64,000 nt of DNA from NCBI GenBank assembly GCA_030220185.1, contig JASPKZ010007541.1, positions 1,247,501 to 1,311,500 of the forward strand, given 5' to 3'. This stretch comes from Diploptera punctata (taxonomy: Eukaryota; Arthropoda; Insecta; Blattodea; Blaberidae). Shown one piece after another: positions 1-11,989 of the stretch. The translations under genes were made by a program, and so were the position numbers. Every line of letters starts with the position of its first letter. Position 1 is the first letter of the stretch. The notes beneath the pieces were generated by a model. It did no database searches. It was not told the DNA's origin and saw nothing but the letters and a program-made list of their open reading frames with translations.

Positions 1-175
1 TCATGGATGCAAGGTCGACTTCTGGCCACTGATTCCGACGTTCCAGCATGATCCCACATGCCATTATCAAGGAATAATGTGATAATGACATTTGGCATCA
101 TGCCGAAATGCCGGAATCAGTGTCACGAGGCCGACCTTGAATTCATGACGCGGAAAACCCAAGAAAACATCCTTA
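1..175. repeat. Fold-back (hairpin) element, hairpin family D copy 1
   Basis: The two halves are inverted copies. The left half, around 10-80 (ggccactgattccgacgttc, then gatcccacatgccattatca), pairs with the right half around 95-150 (ggcatcatgccgaaatgccg, then aatcagtgtcacgaggccga). It ends with gacgcggaaaacccaagaaa, the same terminus as the larger member at 53930-54458. There is no coding capacity. The left end is cut by the window edge. Confidence 0.7.
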
Positions 176-425
176 ATTATATATATGACATGAAAAGAAA
201 AATAAACGCCTAAACCGGGATTTGAACCCAGGACCTCTAATTTGATACGTTAGTGCTGTAACAGTTAAGCTATCCAGGCATCCTAGCAAAAACATTTACT
301 TTTCTTTATGTGTGTATATAAATAATATACTCTATCATGAGAGGTAGCGGGAATTCGGTCTCACTGCCTCTTGTGGCTACTATAATAAGTAAGCAAATTA
401 AAGAGAAATTTTACTTTATAGCAAT
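165..425 (-). repeat. Repeat family F with a 3' tRNA-like module, copy 1
   Basis: Read on the minus strand, this unit runs from gctataaagtaaaatttctc through an A/T-rich body and a purine-rich segment (gaggcagtgagaccga) to a tRNA-like end. A diverged copy in the opposite orientation lies at 61850-62085: both share ctctttaatttgcttactt, then a ggcagtga..gaccga core, then the tRNA-like module. The family is recognised only from this window. It could be a SINE with an unusual 3' tRNA, or a tRNA-containing MITE. Confidence 0.6.
208..279 (-). other. tRNA-like cloverleaf in repeat family F
   Basis: The 72 bases on the minus strand fold as a tRNA. The acceptor pairs gcctgga with tttaggc (two wobbles), and the T arm is ctggg-ttcaaat-cccgg. 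The anticodon arm is ctaac-gtatcaa-attag with one mismatch. The A and B boxes are present. It sits inside a repeat with diverged copies at 62009 and 61596, so it is more likely tRNA-derived than a working tRNA gene. Confidence 0.5.
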
Positions 426-544
426 AACGCTGCTTTATTTCTATGTTATCATTAAATTTTAACATTTAGCTATGAAGGCCTAACATGAAGAAGGCAATAA
501 AAGTACTAGTACTTATTTCGTTAGAGCTCTTTTCTATCCTAGGT

Positions 545-668
545 TCATGGTGACACCAGATGGATTAAATCAGTTCAAAAATTCCGACCACAACGTAACT
601 TGAATCACAATCTTCCACCTTGTAACTTGTAATAAACATTTTCTTAACAACTACGCTACGGTTTAGTC
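545..668 (-). mobile_element. Diverged tRNA-headed SINE fragment
   Basis: On the minus strand it starts ccgtagcgtagttgttaag, close to the tRNA-like head of the SINE at 4134-4432 (ccgtagcgtagtggttaag). It then has tgattcaagttac (B-box-like) and gtcggaatttttgaactg, also parallel to that copy. It is old and partial. Confidence 0.45.
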
Positions 669-936
669 CAAACTTCAATATTCTCCACAATTTGTTAATA
701 CTAACGCATTCCAAAAGCAATGGCAACACTGCTGTAAATCAACGATCCTAGCGGCGAGCTTTGTAATCTTGTAATATGTCGTTGATCGGTCTTTTTTTGT
801 ATAAATATGTAATATTGATAGTCTTGAAATAGCAATATTTCATGAATTTATTCATTGTTTCCCACATTTAGTGAGTATTACCGCGCTAAAATATATTCAG
901 TAGAATTTGTTTAGAAGGTGGAATTGAGAAGTATTC
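669..936. other. AT-rich spacer, nothing recognised
   Basis: No open frame, tRNA-like box or repeat partner is seen here. Confidence 0.5.
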
Positions 937-1150
937 AAACATCCACCAAATTCACCGAATAAGATCCATTCTGACTATGACTTACTGACAAGGATCATAG
1001 AACCTCTACGAGGCATCCGATTTCAGTCAAGAGATGATATCCAGAAAACTCTAGATTGATTAGATGAAAGAGGCTGCAGATGGAGTGTACCATCTTCCAA
1101 CAATTTACAACATATAGTTGACTTCGCAAGAGACTATAAATTAAGTTCAT
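937..1150 (+). pseudogene. Mariner-type transposase, C-terminal remnant
   Basis: The frame starting at 970 reads SDYDLLTRIIEPLRGIRFQS and continues RDDIQKTLD to a stop near 1058. The motif DYxLxxxxxEPLRGxRF is the region after the last catalytic acidic residue of mariner transposases. Nothing of the catalytic core is left, and no terminal repeats were identified. It is a dead fragment. Confidence 0.6.
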
Positions 1151-2834
1151 AATGTCAAATTAACCTGAATAAAATGTGTATGACGTTATAGCAGTATTGT
1201 CATTTGTCATCGAATTCCTTGATATATATAACATGTCGTTGGTATTTAGTAGGCGTATAGAACAATGAACAAAAATCATTTAGCGCGGATAAATAAAATA
1301 TTTATTTCGAAGTACACAGTTATATTGAAAGCATTGTTTTAGCTATGCATTTAAAGAAGTCAATGACCGGCCTTGCAAAGGACAAAAAAATAGAAGCAAG
1401 GGCATTTCTGCATATGTGTTAATTTAGCAACCTCAAACGCATGTTGATGCGGTTTCACGAGTGAATAACTACTATAGCCTATAAGTGATAAATGTAAAAT
1501 TTAAGTGGCTGTAATTATAGACTTGATACAAATTTAATGAGCTCTCCATTTGCAATTAGTGGTCTATAAGTTAGAACATTAATTAAAATCCATTTTAGAA
1601 ATTATACGTATTGTACCGGAGCTCGGTGGTAGGCAAGAGATCTCAGGGTTATGAACTCTTTATAAGCAAAAGAACAACGTATAAATGTACACTCAATTTT
1701 AACGAATCCAAGAAACTGTTTATTTACGGAGAAATACACTTTTGTTAATACAGTTACGAAGTTTTATCTAAGAGTGGAGTCGATGAAATACTTAGAGGTC
1801 CACGTGCTTGAATCAATATTTTCAAAGTCCAAATGCTTAACGGACTATAACTTTAAATTTAACTATTTCTCGGACGAATCTAATATTTAAACTGAATGGA
1901 GATCGCGGTCTGCATGTCTACGATGTTCCAACACTGAACACAGAGTCACTGATAGTGATAGTGTCTGTATTTTGATATAAGTTCTTGCTTATAAAGGCGG
2001 TGGCTCCTCCCACTTTTCTCGAATCCACTCCTTACAATTGAATATATATTTATGTTACAATAATATTATTTACTAGTATGTATAACATTTCTAAGAACTG
2101 GGTAAATTGGTTCTTTGATATTTAATAGATAAATGTTTATCAGTTTCTTTGTAAACTGTCAATGTTAAGAGATTATCTTTTCTAGAGGTGAATGAATGTC
2201 TTTTGTTGTCTGTACTAGCCAGGTAGAAATTCTTTATCATCATTCCTTTGAATTGCTTAGTAGCGTTAATTGGTTTCTAAGAATTGGTCAATAGATTTTT
2301 AATATTTTTAATAGCTAACTAATGTTATCGTTTCTTAAAGAATGAATATTTCTTATTAGTTGTATAGCCTGCTAATTGGAATTAGTTATATTCTTTTGAC
2401 AATACCCTTTTTGTGTTCCTATATTATTTGTAAGTGTGTGTAGTAGGTAGAGTTCTGACAATACCTCTTTATTTGTCATTTGTATAGCAGGTAGCGTTTT
2501 ACAGTATTTTATTCTAGACAAATGTACGTGGAATTTTTACCTGTATATATTGCTACTTTTCCACATACATATTTTATAGCGATATTTGTAATATATTCTA
2601 TTTTCATTATTTATAGATTTATTTAATTTTAATAACAATTTAATATATTTCGGAACATTTTAGTTTCAGATCCATGCATATTAGAGTTGTATCTTAGTTT
2701 ATATGTCTCCTATCATATTAATCGCTACAGTATTCATGTAAATTATTATTCAGAGAAAATTGGTAGAATTTTAATGTGATTCATCTCTTTAATTTAATGT
2801 TTTGGCAACTACATAATAATAGTAATAATAATAA
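1151..2834. other. AT-rich spacer, nothing recognised
   Basis: A long stretch with no supported gene or repeat. A TATA-like gcttataaaggcggtggctc at about 1988 is followed by no recognisable transcript, so I do not call a promoter. Confidence 0.5.
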
Positions 2835-2990
2835 TGTCGGCCGCGGTGGACAAATGTTTATGCTCCTTGCCTCTGATCCAAAGGGTCGCAGATCCTAACT
2901 CGACCGAGGTCGATTACATTTTTAGGAAGGAAAAATCAAGGAGCAAATCCTCCGGCAGGGACTTTAAGCCATGGGCCCCGAAAATAGATA
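2835..2990 (+). mobile_element. SINE-like element, family G copy 1
   Basis: It has a tRNA-like B box (gggtcgcagatcctaact), then ccgaggtcgattacattttt and a downstream block with aggagcaaatcctccgg and gggactttaagccatggg. The same order occurs at 6915-7045 and 14738-14865. It is preceded by (AAT)n. Confidence 0.5.
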
Positions 2991-3289
2991 GATATAAAAT
3001 GTTTAAGAAACTGCAACTGCCTTTCTTTTAAAACATATCAAATTTTAAATATTGGCCAATGGAAACAGAGAAGTTACGTTCAGATCTCGGTGGGCTAGGG
3101 GAATTTCAATCTCCACTTTGGTTCTGGATGTGTGTGCCATGTTTTCGTGTTGTATTCATACATTAAAACTTCTTGAGAATACAAATCAAAAACTGGTGAA
3201 ATGTACGTCCGACAAAATTGCTTTTCAAATTATGCTTAGGCCTACCGATAACTCTGAAGTCACCTCATTCACACATACAACATGATAGT

Positions 3290-3291
<2 letters not shown>

Positions 3292-3368
<77 letters not shown>

Positions 3369-3400
3369 GTAATAGTAATAGTAAAATAATAGTAATAATA
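3292..3400. repeat. (AAT)n microsatellite
   Basis: A near-perfect AAT array of about 75 bases, decaying into AGT variants. Poly-Asn or poly-Leu frames through it are artefacts. Confidence 0.95.
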
Positions 3401-3414
3401 CTAATAATAGTAAT

Positions 3415-3752
3415 AATCCATACCTCCATAGTAATTCTGTCCGAAGGCAGGTCTTCCACCACAATCATAGCATTTTCATTAATGCTTTGCAGCTTTTCTA
3501 GGGAAATATAGGTGTGGTAGCTTCCCGTTGCTCTCCACACCGGTGAAGGATGATGATGATAATGATAAGGATAATGATGATGGCCGGATGATTTTGGGGA
3601 CCGTTGGGTCCTATGCTTCCTAACATTTGTCTTACAGGTGAGGGAAAAACCCGGAAAAAAACCTCACCCAGGAGTCTGAGCCGACTGCGAAAAGAATCCG
3701 GGCCAGCTACGTGACAAGGCAGCGCGCTACCTCGAGACCACAACGGTTGACA
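3415..3752 (-). mobile_element. SINE family A copy 1
   Basis: Minus-strand tRNA-derived SINE. The head is gtggtctcgaggtagcgcgc with a degraded B box; the body contains cacctgtaagacaaatgt and gccatcatcattatc, and the tail is gtgtggagagcaacgggaag. Flanking AAT arrays suggest insertion into, or seeding of, a microsatellite. Confidence 0.8.
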
Positions 3753-3842
3753 ATAATAATAATAATATTAATAATAATAATAATATATTTATAAAACAGA
3801 TTTATAATGTAATAAAACATCTTCCTGTGCCTGAAGCTTTTT

Positions 3843-4084
3843 AAACTTTTATCATCTTACTCCATTCTTCTCTATCTTCCCATTCAAATTCTTGCAGACC
3901 AGTCTCTCTCATACATCTTCTTATATCATGCATCCATTTAAATCTATGTCGACCTCTCCTTTCTTTCTCAGGTGGAATACAGTCCAAAGCTTGTCTGGTT
4001 AATCTTATCTCTTGCATTCCACGTTTATGACCATGCCATTCTAGTTGTCTGTCTCTCACAAAATCTAATATTGAAATAATAATA

Positions 4085-4126
<42 letters not shown>
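3843..4126 (-). mobile_element. LINE C-terminal fragment with TAA-type ends
   Basis: The minus-strand frame reads LDFVRDRQLEWHGHKRGMQE, then RLTRQALDCIPPEKERRGRH and a stop near 3846. This is the region downstream of the reverse transcriptase in many insect LINEs (W.GH...R, P.G.R.RGRP, W..D). The 3' end (ggcacaggaagatg, then aaatctgt, then TAA repeats) matches the plus-strand copy at 56352-56640. A (TTA)n array borders the 5' truncation point. Confidence 0.7.
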
Positions 4127-4128
<2 letters not shown>

Positions 4129-4133
4129 GTAAT

Positions 4134-4432
4134 TAAAGTAATCCCACAATAGGCCCGGAGGCCCTTGGGGTAGTAGGAGGTTAAGGTTCCCACTTTTTCT
4201 AGACAATTGGCACTTCATGTCAGCCGGGTTGTCAGCCCTGCGTGACGGCCGCCTTTACCCCCAGAACAAGCGTCTGGTACTCATTTCCGTTAGTGGCTGA
4301 GTCGATCCCAGGGTCATAGTGCCGCCAGAGGGTTTGGGTCAGTTTAAAAATCCTGACCCCAACGGGACTTGAACCCTCGACCCTTCGGCTTGTAGCTCAG
4401 TACCTTAACCACTACGCTACGGCGTGCCCCCA
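4134..4432 (-). mobile_element. tRNA-headed SINE
   Basis: On the minus strand it starts acgccgtagcgtagtggtta, has a clear B box (gagggttcaagtccc), then a roughly 200-base body (gtcaggatttttaaactgac, later cgcctttacccccag in plus reading) and a tail of TAATTAC/ATT repeats. Pol III A and B boxes and their spacing fit a tRNA-derived head. Confidence 0.7.
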
Positions 4433-4559
4433 ATAATAATAATAATAATAATAATAATAATTAATAACAACAATTAATAAGTTATTAATATATTAAATTA
4501 TATTTTATAGATAAGCGTATCATCAAGAGGACTAAATTATTAATATATAACACAAACGA

Positions 4560-4942
4560 AAACATGAACATTGAAGCAAAAACACAGAATTAAATTATTA
4601 GTCAGAGAAATGGACTTTCTAAGAAGATCGGCAAGAATATCAAAATTCGATAAAGTAAGAAATAATACAATACGAGAAATAATGACTGTAGAAAAGGATA
4701 TTGTACAAGAGATTAAAGAAATCCAAACTAAGATGGTATGGACATATAACGAGAAGAAGGTACACAGAAACAAAGAAAGAAGTATTGAAATGGATACCTC
4801 CTGGAAAAGGGAAACGTGGTAGACCAAAGCCAACGTGGATAAAGGGAATTAAAGACAACATGAAGAAGAGAAATATGACAGATGCAAACACGCAAGACCG
4901 GAAAGTGTGGAAGAAAATAAAAATTGTTTATTTTGGTTGAGG
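4560..4942 (+). pseudogene. LINE C-terminal remnant, frameshifted
   Basis: Two overlapping plus frames carry one ancestral protein. The first contains NNTIREIMTVEKDIVQEIKE; the second contains KSKLRWYGHITRRRYTETKK, then PPGKGKRGRPKPTW and DRKVWKKIK. A frameshift separates them. It is the post-RT region of an insect LINE, truncated at the 5' side. Confidence 0.6.
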
Positions 4943-5654
4943 ATACCTTTGTAAATAACAGAAAAAATCCTAAAGTAAAAAAAAATGACGATGTTGAATA
5001 GGACAAAAAAATATGATAATCATCTGACAGAAAAGAATGTTAGCAGATTCAGCATTATCACAAGGAACATATTATTTAGAAAGATGTTTTCCTGTTAATA
5101 TCGTGATTATGCCAACCAGGAAGTCGTTAGAATTCCGCTGCCAAAGCGGTTATTGTTCTGCAAATAGGAAACTCAGGGGTTGAGGGACGAGAGTTGTGTA
5201 CAAGCGCTGAATGCTTAATTAATTTAATAGAATCCAGATTCGAGTAATTATTATTCAGGACAGTTTGTTTGTAAACTAAGTACTATGTTAAAACAGATAG
5301 ATCCTACATATTAATTTACACTTCCATATACTGTTTAAATATCCACGTTATGTGTACAGACAAGATTAGAACCGAATATTTAGCCTGCAATTGTCTATAT
5401 GACAATGTCAAAATTACATTTCATTTCTCATTTGGATATTTAAGGCGAATGAATGAAGCTTCATTATTATTGTGGGGTATGTTGATTTTAGTATCTTACG
5501 ATGCTAGGTTAGGAAGTTGTTTTCACCCAAACGAGAAAAATGCTTAAAAACCTAGCTATAGCGAGATTTTTATATTCCGAGATTCTGTAAAACACTTCAC
5601 AAACGTGCGCTGTACATTATTTTCGTTCATTATAAACAACTGACTAACGTTAAC
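4943..5654. other. AT-rich spacer, nothing recognised
   Basis: A short open frame at 5350-5547 has no family resemblance and AT-biased composition, so it is not called a gene. Confidence 0.5.
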
Positions 5655-5905
5655 TGTGTGGGCAATGTTTATTAGTTGAACCTACAGCAGGCCGTGACAC
5701 CAATCAGTGATAAAATGGCGGCAAGTACGTATATATTATTTTATATTGTTTGAAATAAAGTTCAGTTCATTTAAGATACAGTGATTTGTTTCGTATAATT
5801 TGCATAGTTTTGTATATAAATTGTACGTAATATACACAGAGGGCAGTAGATTTATTTCCCACACGTGGTTTGTAATATGTGATATTACAGTATAGTTATT
5901 TTATT
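5655..5905 (+). repeat. Repeat family C copy 1
   Basis: The unit reads gtgtgggcaatg, acagcaggccgtgacacca, aatggcggcaagtacg, aataaagttcagttcattta, then a run ending near ttcccacacgtgg. Copies lie at 9885-10165 (minus), 27520-27790 (minus) and 45898-46104 (plus). It has no coding capacity and its superfamily is unknown. Confidence 0.7.
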
Positions 5906-6914
5906 ACAGTATAGTTATTTAGGATGGCAGTCCCGATGTACCGAAATCAAGTTTTCGATACTTGGATTACGTCATACTGCGCAACCGATACGTCATCGCG
6001 TCTCCATATCTTCTGTGATCTTAGTGGACAGTGCCAAATTCTTTCCTGTGTACCCCCCTTTCTTTCCTTTACGCGCTGTGTGCTATCACGCATCCTGCCC
6101 TCTCCTAGTGAACCCACAAATATAGCTGCGCTTACTAACATCAGAGAGAGATCATCTGTTTGTCAACCAAAAGGAGTCTAATCGATATATCTCGGAGGAT
6201 CTTGTTTTGTTTATTGGTCCCTTAGGCCAGGGTGGGGCCACAACGATCGTGCACCGTAACCCTTGGCGGGACTGGTGTGAATGAAAGAGAGTACGTATGT
6301 TTTATAATTATTGTTTTGTTAGGTGATCGATAAGACTATTGTTTTCTTTTCTCAACTTATTTTCAATGTTAAGCCAACTATCTTTTATTTATTTGAATGT
6401 TACATCTGACTGTTTTTTTACTCTTATTAAATATAAGTTATCTGTTTTTAATTAGCTTTTGCCTATTGATTTAATAGCTAGTCATGTCAGATATGAGTAT
6501 AAAGTTCCAAAGCTTTCTCAAGCTAATATGATTCCCTCTTTCCTTGAAACTTCCACGATCGTAATATGTAGGCTATAGCTTACAATACATTACATGCTTA
6601 ACAATTTATTAAGGAAAGGTGAATTAATCTTTGTCTTTTATGGGCCCAGGCAAAGATATGTTAATTTGAGCAATTTATGTTCTCGACTCAAAGTAATTAT
6701 CAACAATATTGGTACGATCCAGCACCAACACGCGTGCTTCAATAAATGGTAGCGGTCACTGTGGTTTGCGGTGCAACGCCGAAATACAGGAAGTTGAACT
6801 TTCATTCATGGTCGCCATTGCTGTAAGTACGACAAACCCCACTATTGCGAAAAAAGATTATATTTAAGAGACTGTCCTGACCCACTAGTATTTTCCATGT
6901 TCACCTCTCGTTCT
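5906..6914. other. Spacer with an unrecognised open stretch
   Basis: An 85-codon frame (5924-6181, plus) and a 64-codon frame on the other strand overlap; neither resembles a known protein. The block 5930-6300 is richer in GC than its surroundings and may be an uncharacterised repeat. Confidence 0.4.
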
Positions 6915-7045
6915 AATGTTTGCGGGGTCAAAATCGGCCATGATCGATGGATTTTTGAGGCCGTAAAAGCCTGAGATGGGTTTCTTCGGAAGGAGCTTAA
7001 AGCGATGAATCCCTTTTAGTATATTTATCTACAATGGCGTAACAG
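6915..7045 (+). mobile_element. SINE-like element, family G copy 2
   Basis: It contains gcggggtcaaaatcggcc, gatcgatggatttttgagg, cttcggaaggagcttaaag and cgatgaatccc in the same order as the copies at 2835 and 14738. The B box is degraded. Confidence 0.5.
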
Positions 7046-7348
7046 CTCATTGTTTGCCCTTAGCCTCACCTATGTTAGGAGTCGCTACACCAAGTAAATT
7101 TAGTAATGCTTATTCCCTACAGATGTAGTGAATGGTACATGGTCAACATACCGACCCAATGAGACATCTAGTAAGCACCTTAGTTATTACTAGAATGAAA
7201 GAGGTCGAGCAATTTTCCTTTGAGGTTCTTTTTCAGGCTGAAGAATATATTAGGAACACCAAAATATTCAGAATCGGTTTCCATAACTTGAAGTCCCTCC
7301 GGAAAATTTTCTCCTTGGATTTTGTCATCCTAAAAAAATATTAAACAA

Positions 7349-7419
7349 CTGCGGCCAGGTTTGAACCCACGACCCTCGGGACCAAAATCAAGGAAAATAA
7401 CCAATAGTCCATCGCAGCC
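7349..7419 (-). other. tRNA-like sequence
   Basis: On the minus strand, ggctgcgatggactattggt leads to a good B box (cgtgggttcaaacc) and a closing cgcag that can pair with ctgcg. The middle does not form a convincing anticodon arm. It is probably a tRNA-derived relic. Confidence 0.35.
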
Positions 7420-7432
7420 TACTTTAGTATGT

Positions 7433-8384
7433 TTACGGCACGTAAAAGAGTCATATACCTAACATAAGAGGTGTCTGTGTCTGTACAGAATTTCTCGGCC
7501 GTAACTAACTTATAACTATATTTATTAATTCTATTGTTATATTATAATTAATTAACGTCCCTATTAATAAAGAACAACGAATGTTCTGTTTAATGTATGT
7601 AGATTTGTTAGAGGATATATTTGTAAATATGTTAAATAAATAACTAAAATTAGTTAACTGCTCATTAGTTTTTTATCTGGACTTGGGCGGACAGACTGCC
7701 ATATGAGCACCGCTAACTGAAAGCTCCATTGCTCTATCCCAGTATATTATGGTTGTATGGAAAGAAGTCTACTCTACGGTATTATGCGAGTTGTAGGATT
7801 CTTCCAAGTTCGGCATATCAGATTCTTCTCTTATGAGAAGACATTTTTGAGTTGGGCCCGTGACCGCTAGGAGGTATTATAATCCTCCCGTTGACGACTA
7901 CTGTCTTTTTTTTGCTCAGGCTCCGAGTCATAAGCAAGCATTCTGGTGAGCACCCCACTAGATCCCCGCAATCACATAATTTCAACATCTGTGAGTGCCA
8001 ACCAAAATATATTTTCCTAATACTAAATGAGGTGAAGGGTTCTCGCCACTGAAGGTGCCCTCCGAAGTTGAGGTATAAGCGTCTGGAATAAACACCAGTC
8101 TAGAACCACGGCCACATAGCCCGGAATCTCTTATATTATGATTTAAGTTATTGTCTATTGCATATTGTTATATAATTTGACACAAATTTAAATAATTTCT
8201 TTTTCATTTTTCCATTGCTTTATTAAATACATTAAACATATTAAATCAAAGTACTTTATAGAATACATAGCCTATTTAGGGGTTCATTACTTTGTATAGT
8301 TTACATTTAAATTGCTAAAAAACATGGCGGCTAGTACAGCTATATTCTTTTATTTCGAGTTTCAGATAAAGCTCCACTTATAAT
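7433..8384. other. Spacer; a unique-looking GC-richer block at 7660-8130
   Basis: The block contains ggacttgggcggacagac and ccacggccacatagcccgg. It has no long open frame and no partner in the window. It may be an unlisted repeat. Confidence 0.4.
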
Positions 8385-8715
8385 GGTCACCATTTTCAAC
8401 ATATATATATTTTTTTATTTGTCTTTCTTTCTTCTTCCTTCCAAGTATTAGGCCGAGGCTTGTTACGATCCTACAGAAACTTTTCCCCCAGCGTTTCATA
8501 GGACGGCCCAGAGATATTCGTCCTCTTGGAATATAATTATAAACACCTTTGGGGATCCGATTTGAACTCATTCTTTCAAGATGGTGTTTCCATTTTAGTT
8601 GGTACTGTTTAATATATTCCAAAATTTGCGTAGTCATCAATTCTTTTAAGATATCGGTGTTCCTTTTCCGATCCCATTTGGTGTAACCCACTGTTCTGCG
8701 CATGAATCTCATTTC
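8385..8715 (-). pseudogene. LINE C-terminal remnant
   Basis: Minus frame: MRFMRRTVGYTKWDRKRNTD, then ILKELMTTQILEYIKQYQLK, W..H..RM.SNRIPK and GRISLGRPMKRW. This is the conserved segment after the RT domain of a LINE similar to the one at 40140-40925 (RHTADYSRTDHKRNSEILKE). It is a fragment with no RT motif. Confidence 0.7.
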
Positions 8716-9642
8716 ACATGCCGTTATTCTGCTTTCATGTTGTCTTTTTAGTGTCCATTGTTTTAATTTGTAAGATAATGAATATAAAAGCGATTAACTA
8801 GCTTACACATTGATGGACTAGTAGTTGTCATTTTCGCTTCTGGTTACGAGATTTGGGAGTTAAAATGCAGCAGAGCCCTTGGATTTCTAAGGGCATAACA
8901 TTTTGAGTTTAACTTCTTAAAAGAAAAGTAAATATCTAGGTCCCGAGTCATAGACTTTATGATAGGTAAAATAGCCTGAAACCATCAAATAAGCCACTGG
9001 CAGAATTGGTCGGTTTTTCACGTACAGATTTGAATTGCTGCGGTAATGACCAAATTTGTAAAACAGGTTAAATGAAATATTATCAACCAGCTTACAAAAA
9101 TATTCCTTGCTCAGGTTGAATAATTCCTTATGCGACTAGCTGATATTTACAATACTTTTTCACATTTCTAACGAATTATGAAGTATAACTTTGAACTTTA
9201 TCTCATAATATGATAAATAAATCACAGGTTTTTAAGATCCTGAAATATAATGCTTACATGAAAAACATTTTTAGACTGAAATTAGAGTTGACAAAAAGTC
9301 AGCTTGCAATTAAATGTTTGATACCAAATGTCAATCTTTTTCCTTGCAAACATTCTCTTTCGTGATAATTTTAATCTCCTGTGATTTTACTGTCAGATAT
9401 TGAGAGTAAATTTCGAAGTTCAGTTTTGTAATCCAATATAAAACACACGGTTGTCTGTAATATGCATTGCGATAAGGTGTGCAAAATCAAGAAATATCAC
9501 GAACCCAGTGAGAAGTGCGTGTGTGAATTGTGAGGCGGACAGTGCGACCGATATAATATACCGAAATGCCCAAGAAACACGAAATCGCTGAATGACTACA
9601 GCAAAGACTAAAGAACAATCAATGCCCATTAGGGCGAACCTT
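8716..9642. other. AT-rich spacer, nothing recognised
   Basis: No supported coding region or repeat. The stretch just before the microsatellite (9420-9640) is of ordinary composition. Confidence 0.5.
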
Positions 9643-9805
<163 letters not shown>

Positions 9806-9884
9806 GGAAATATCAACCAATAGCACGTATAAATACATAATAAAAATAAGTTAGTGCATCCTGTCGTAATTACTAAATTACTGG

Positions 9885-10165
9885 GTTGCCACCTATATAA
9901 ATACGAAAAAACTACCTATACTGTAATATTACAAAATTACATCCAGTGGGGAGGGAAGTAACTACCCTGCCCTTTATGTTTACTTCTTACCATGTCTATA
10001 CAAAAATTTATCCAAAAGGTAACATGACTATATTATGCGAAACAAAATCACTGCAATTTTAATGAACTGAACTTTATTTGGAACAATATAAGAACAATAA
10101 AATTCGTACTTGCTGCCATTGGTATCAACGACCGGCTGTAGTATCAACTAAAATTCTTGTCGGCA
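9885..10165 (-). repeat. Repeat family C copy 2
   Basis: Inverted copy of the 5655 unit. It contains tgaactgaactttatttgga, cttgctgccatt and gactataatatgcg-like blocks; gccaccta and gtaatattac mark the distal end. Confidence 0.65.
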
Positions 10166-10627
10166 TTTACCGTACAAATATTGGCCAGACTGCTAAGGTT
10201 ACTCAGTTGTTTATATTCCCCTAACACACATTTTTCCAAAATATATGTTTCTCTTTTCCTCGTATTTATTGTTTTGAAAACAGTTCAGTATCTGCAAAAA
10301 CATACTAACCAACACACGTTTATGAAGTGTTTTTACAGGAATCTCGGAAATTAAAACTTCGCTAACGCTTGGTTTTTAATCCTTTCTCTCGCTTCAATAA
10401 AAACCACTTCCCAACCTCGCAATGTAATATACTGTTTAAAATTGAAATGAGTATAAAAGCAATATCCCATCTAAAACTTTTCAGTGATTCTTCAACTTGA
10501 AAGTTTCAGGACACTTATTGTGACAAATTTAATGTTAGACATTTCCCTGCGAAATGTCCAAATTTGAACGATATTTTTACTCTATACATTTTATTTAAAA
10601 TACTTTATACTTATAAATAATAGGATT

Positions 10628-10812
10628 TTTTTTTGCAAATGCCCCAGGCTGTCTTTAGACATTCCTGGTTTCTCCCCTGGCATCGCGTATTTGTAACCCA
10701 CTTCTGAGGTTTGGGGCCCCTGGAATGCGGGGTTACGTTGACCCGATGATGTGATGGGTGATGATGATAATGGTGCGCCGGAGAGTCCCTAATCCTAAGC
10801 CTAATTTAAGAT
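10628..10812. repeat. GC-richer block, probably an unlisted repeat
   Basis: It includes ccccaggctgtctttagaca and ggggttacgttgacccgatg, and abuts a truncated SINE A. There is no coding frame and no partner in the window. Confidence 0.3.
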
Positions 10813-10814
10813 GT

Positions 10815-11012
10815 ATATGGATGATGATGATTGCGATGGCCAAATGATTTCGGGGAACGTTTGGGCCTTAAACCTTTGTTGATATTTGTCTTACAGGTAA
10901 GGAAAAACCCCGATAAAACCTAACCCAGAAAAACTGTCCCGACCCGGGATAGAACCCGGGCCCGCTGCGTGACAAGGCAGCACACTACCTGTTGACCACA
11001 GCGGTGGACAAA
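10815..11012 (-). mobile_element. SINE family A copy 2, truncated
   Basis: It holds the head (gtccaccgctgtggtcaaca, then gcgggcccgggttctatccc) and the cacctg..ttacaggtaagg block, but lacks the tail segment. It lies just upstream of the first receptor exon. Confidence 0.75.
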
Positions 11013-11133
11013 TTATAGGATGTAAAATTACATATTTAGTATGAATAATATTGTGTTCAATCTCCGAGTTGATATATTCATTGGATACGAGTAATGTATT
11101 GAATTTTTACTATGTTGGAATATTCTCTTTTAG

Positions 11134-11430
11134 GTTCGTTTACCCAGGACAGGAACAAACTCCTCCGGGAGATGTCGAGAGAGGTCCGGCAAAACAGTAA
11201 CCATCGCTCCGCAGGCCGGAACTTATCCAACAACCCCTGAGAGTTCGAGACTTATCAGAGCGGGGAACGGGAACGGAGCGGCATGCAAGGAACAGAAGGA
11301 TCTCAATGATGAACAGGGAGAAGGAGAAGAAGTGAATGTTCCTCATGGGGAATCCCCTAACACTTACACGTTCACACGCCATGCTATACGTTCCAATTAT
11401 ATGGACAAGAGCATCGAGGCCAAGAAGAAG
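11134..11430 (+). CDS. SKR: Sulfakinin/CCK-like receptor exon: third intracellular loop
   Basis: This exon holds 99 codons in phase 0. It is bounded by the acceptor tattctcttttag and the donor aag|gtgagt. A TAG lies in frame directly before it, so coding cannot extend further left. The translation starts VRLPRTGTNSSGRC and ends SNYMDKSIEAKKK. It is hydrophilic, rich in Gly, Glu, Arg and Thr, and has no membrane segment. A long, poorly conserved loop ending in AKK(K/R) just before VIRML is what CCK/sulfakinin receptors show between TM5 and TM6. The loop couples to the G protein in this family. A truncated SINE (10815-11012) ends about 120 bases upstream. I infer the gene assignment from the exact join to the next exon; alone this exon would not be recognisable. 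Confidence 0.78.
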
Positions 11431-11989
11431 GTGAGTGTGTATTGTTTATGTTGATTGTGATGGATCATCTCTCTTTGAGAATCATAACAGAGGAACTGGA
11501 TCAACAGGATTCTCCGTCAAAATAATGTGTTTTCATATTATCAAACTAACGAGTATCGATAACAAACCTGCATTGTACACCCTTAGACAAAAAAAAGAGT
11601 CATCTCTTGAACGCATATTTCTTCTAAGTCCTACTCGACACAGCGCTGGGTTCACACTAGTAAACTAGTCATAATTGTGCAGACCCTGAGCTACTGCGTT
11701 ATGTGGCATGAACTGAGTGAAGATACTCCTACGTGCCCTGTTAGGTCAGCGGTAAAGCATGCAGTCACTGTTTCTGTTAATGAAGGTCGTAGGTTTGCGT
11801 CCTCAATTGTGTAGTTATTTCGTGATATTTGTATTAAAATGTTTCATGAATTAAATACATTTTATTTTGACAGTTGAACTAAATCAATGTTAATTTCGTT
11901 ATTGTAAAAATTATTTGACCACATACATGGTTTGTTCTAGGTGATGTCAATATATTGATTGTAATAGACTGATGCGCACACGTTCTGCG

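Noticed and set aside
208..279. Functional tRNA gene
   Set aside because: Mismatched anticodon stem and a location inside a dispersed repeat.
1985..2010. TATA-like promoter
   Set aside because: A tataaa match alone in AT-rich DNA, with no transcript or gene following.
5924..6181. 85-codon frame as a possible gene
   Set aside because: No recognisable motif, no splice logic and an overlapping frame on the other strand.
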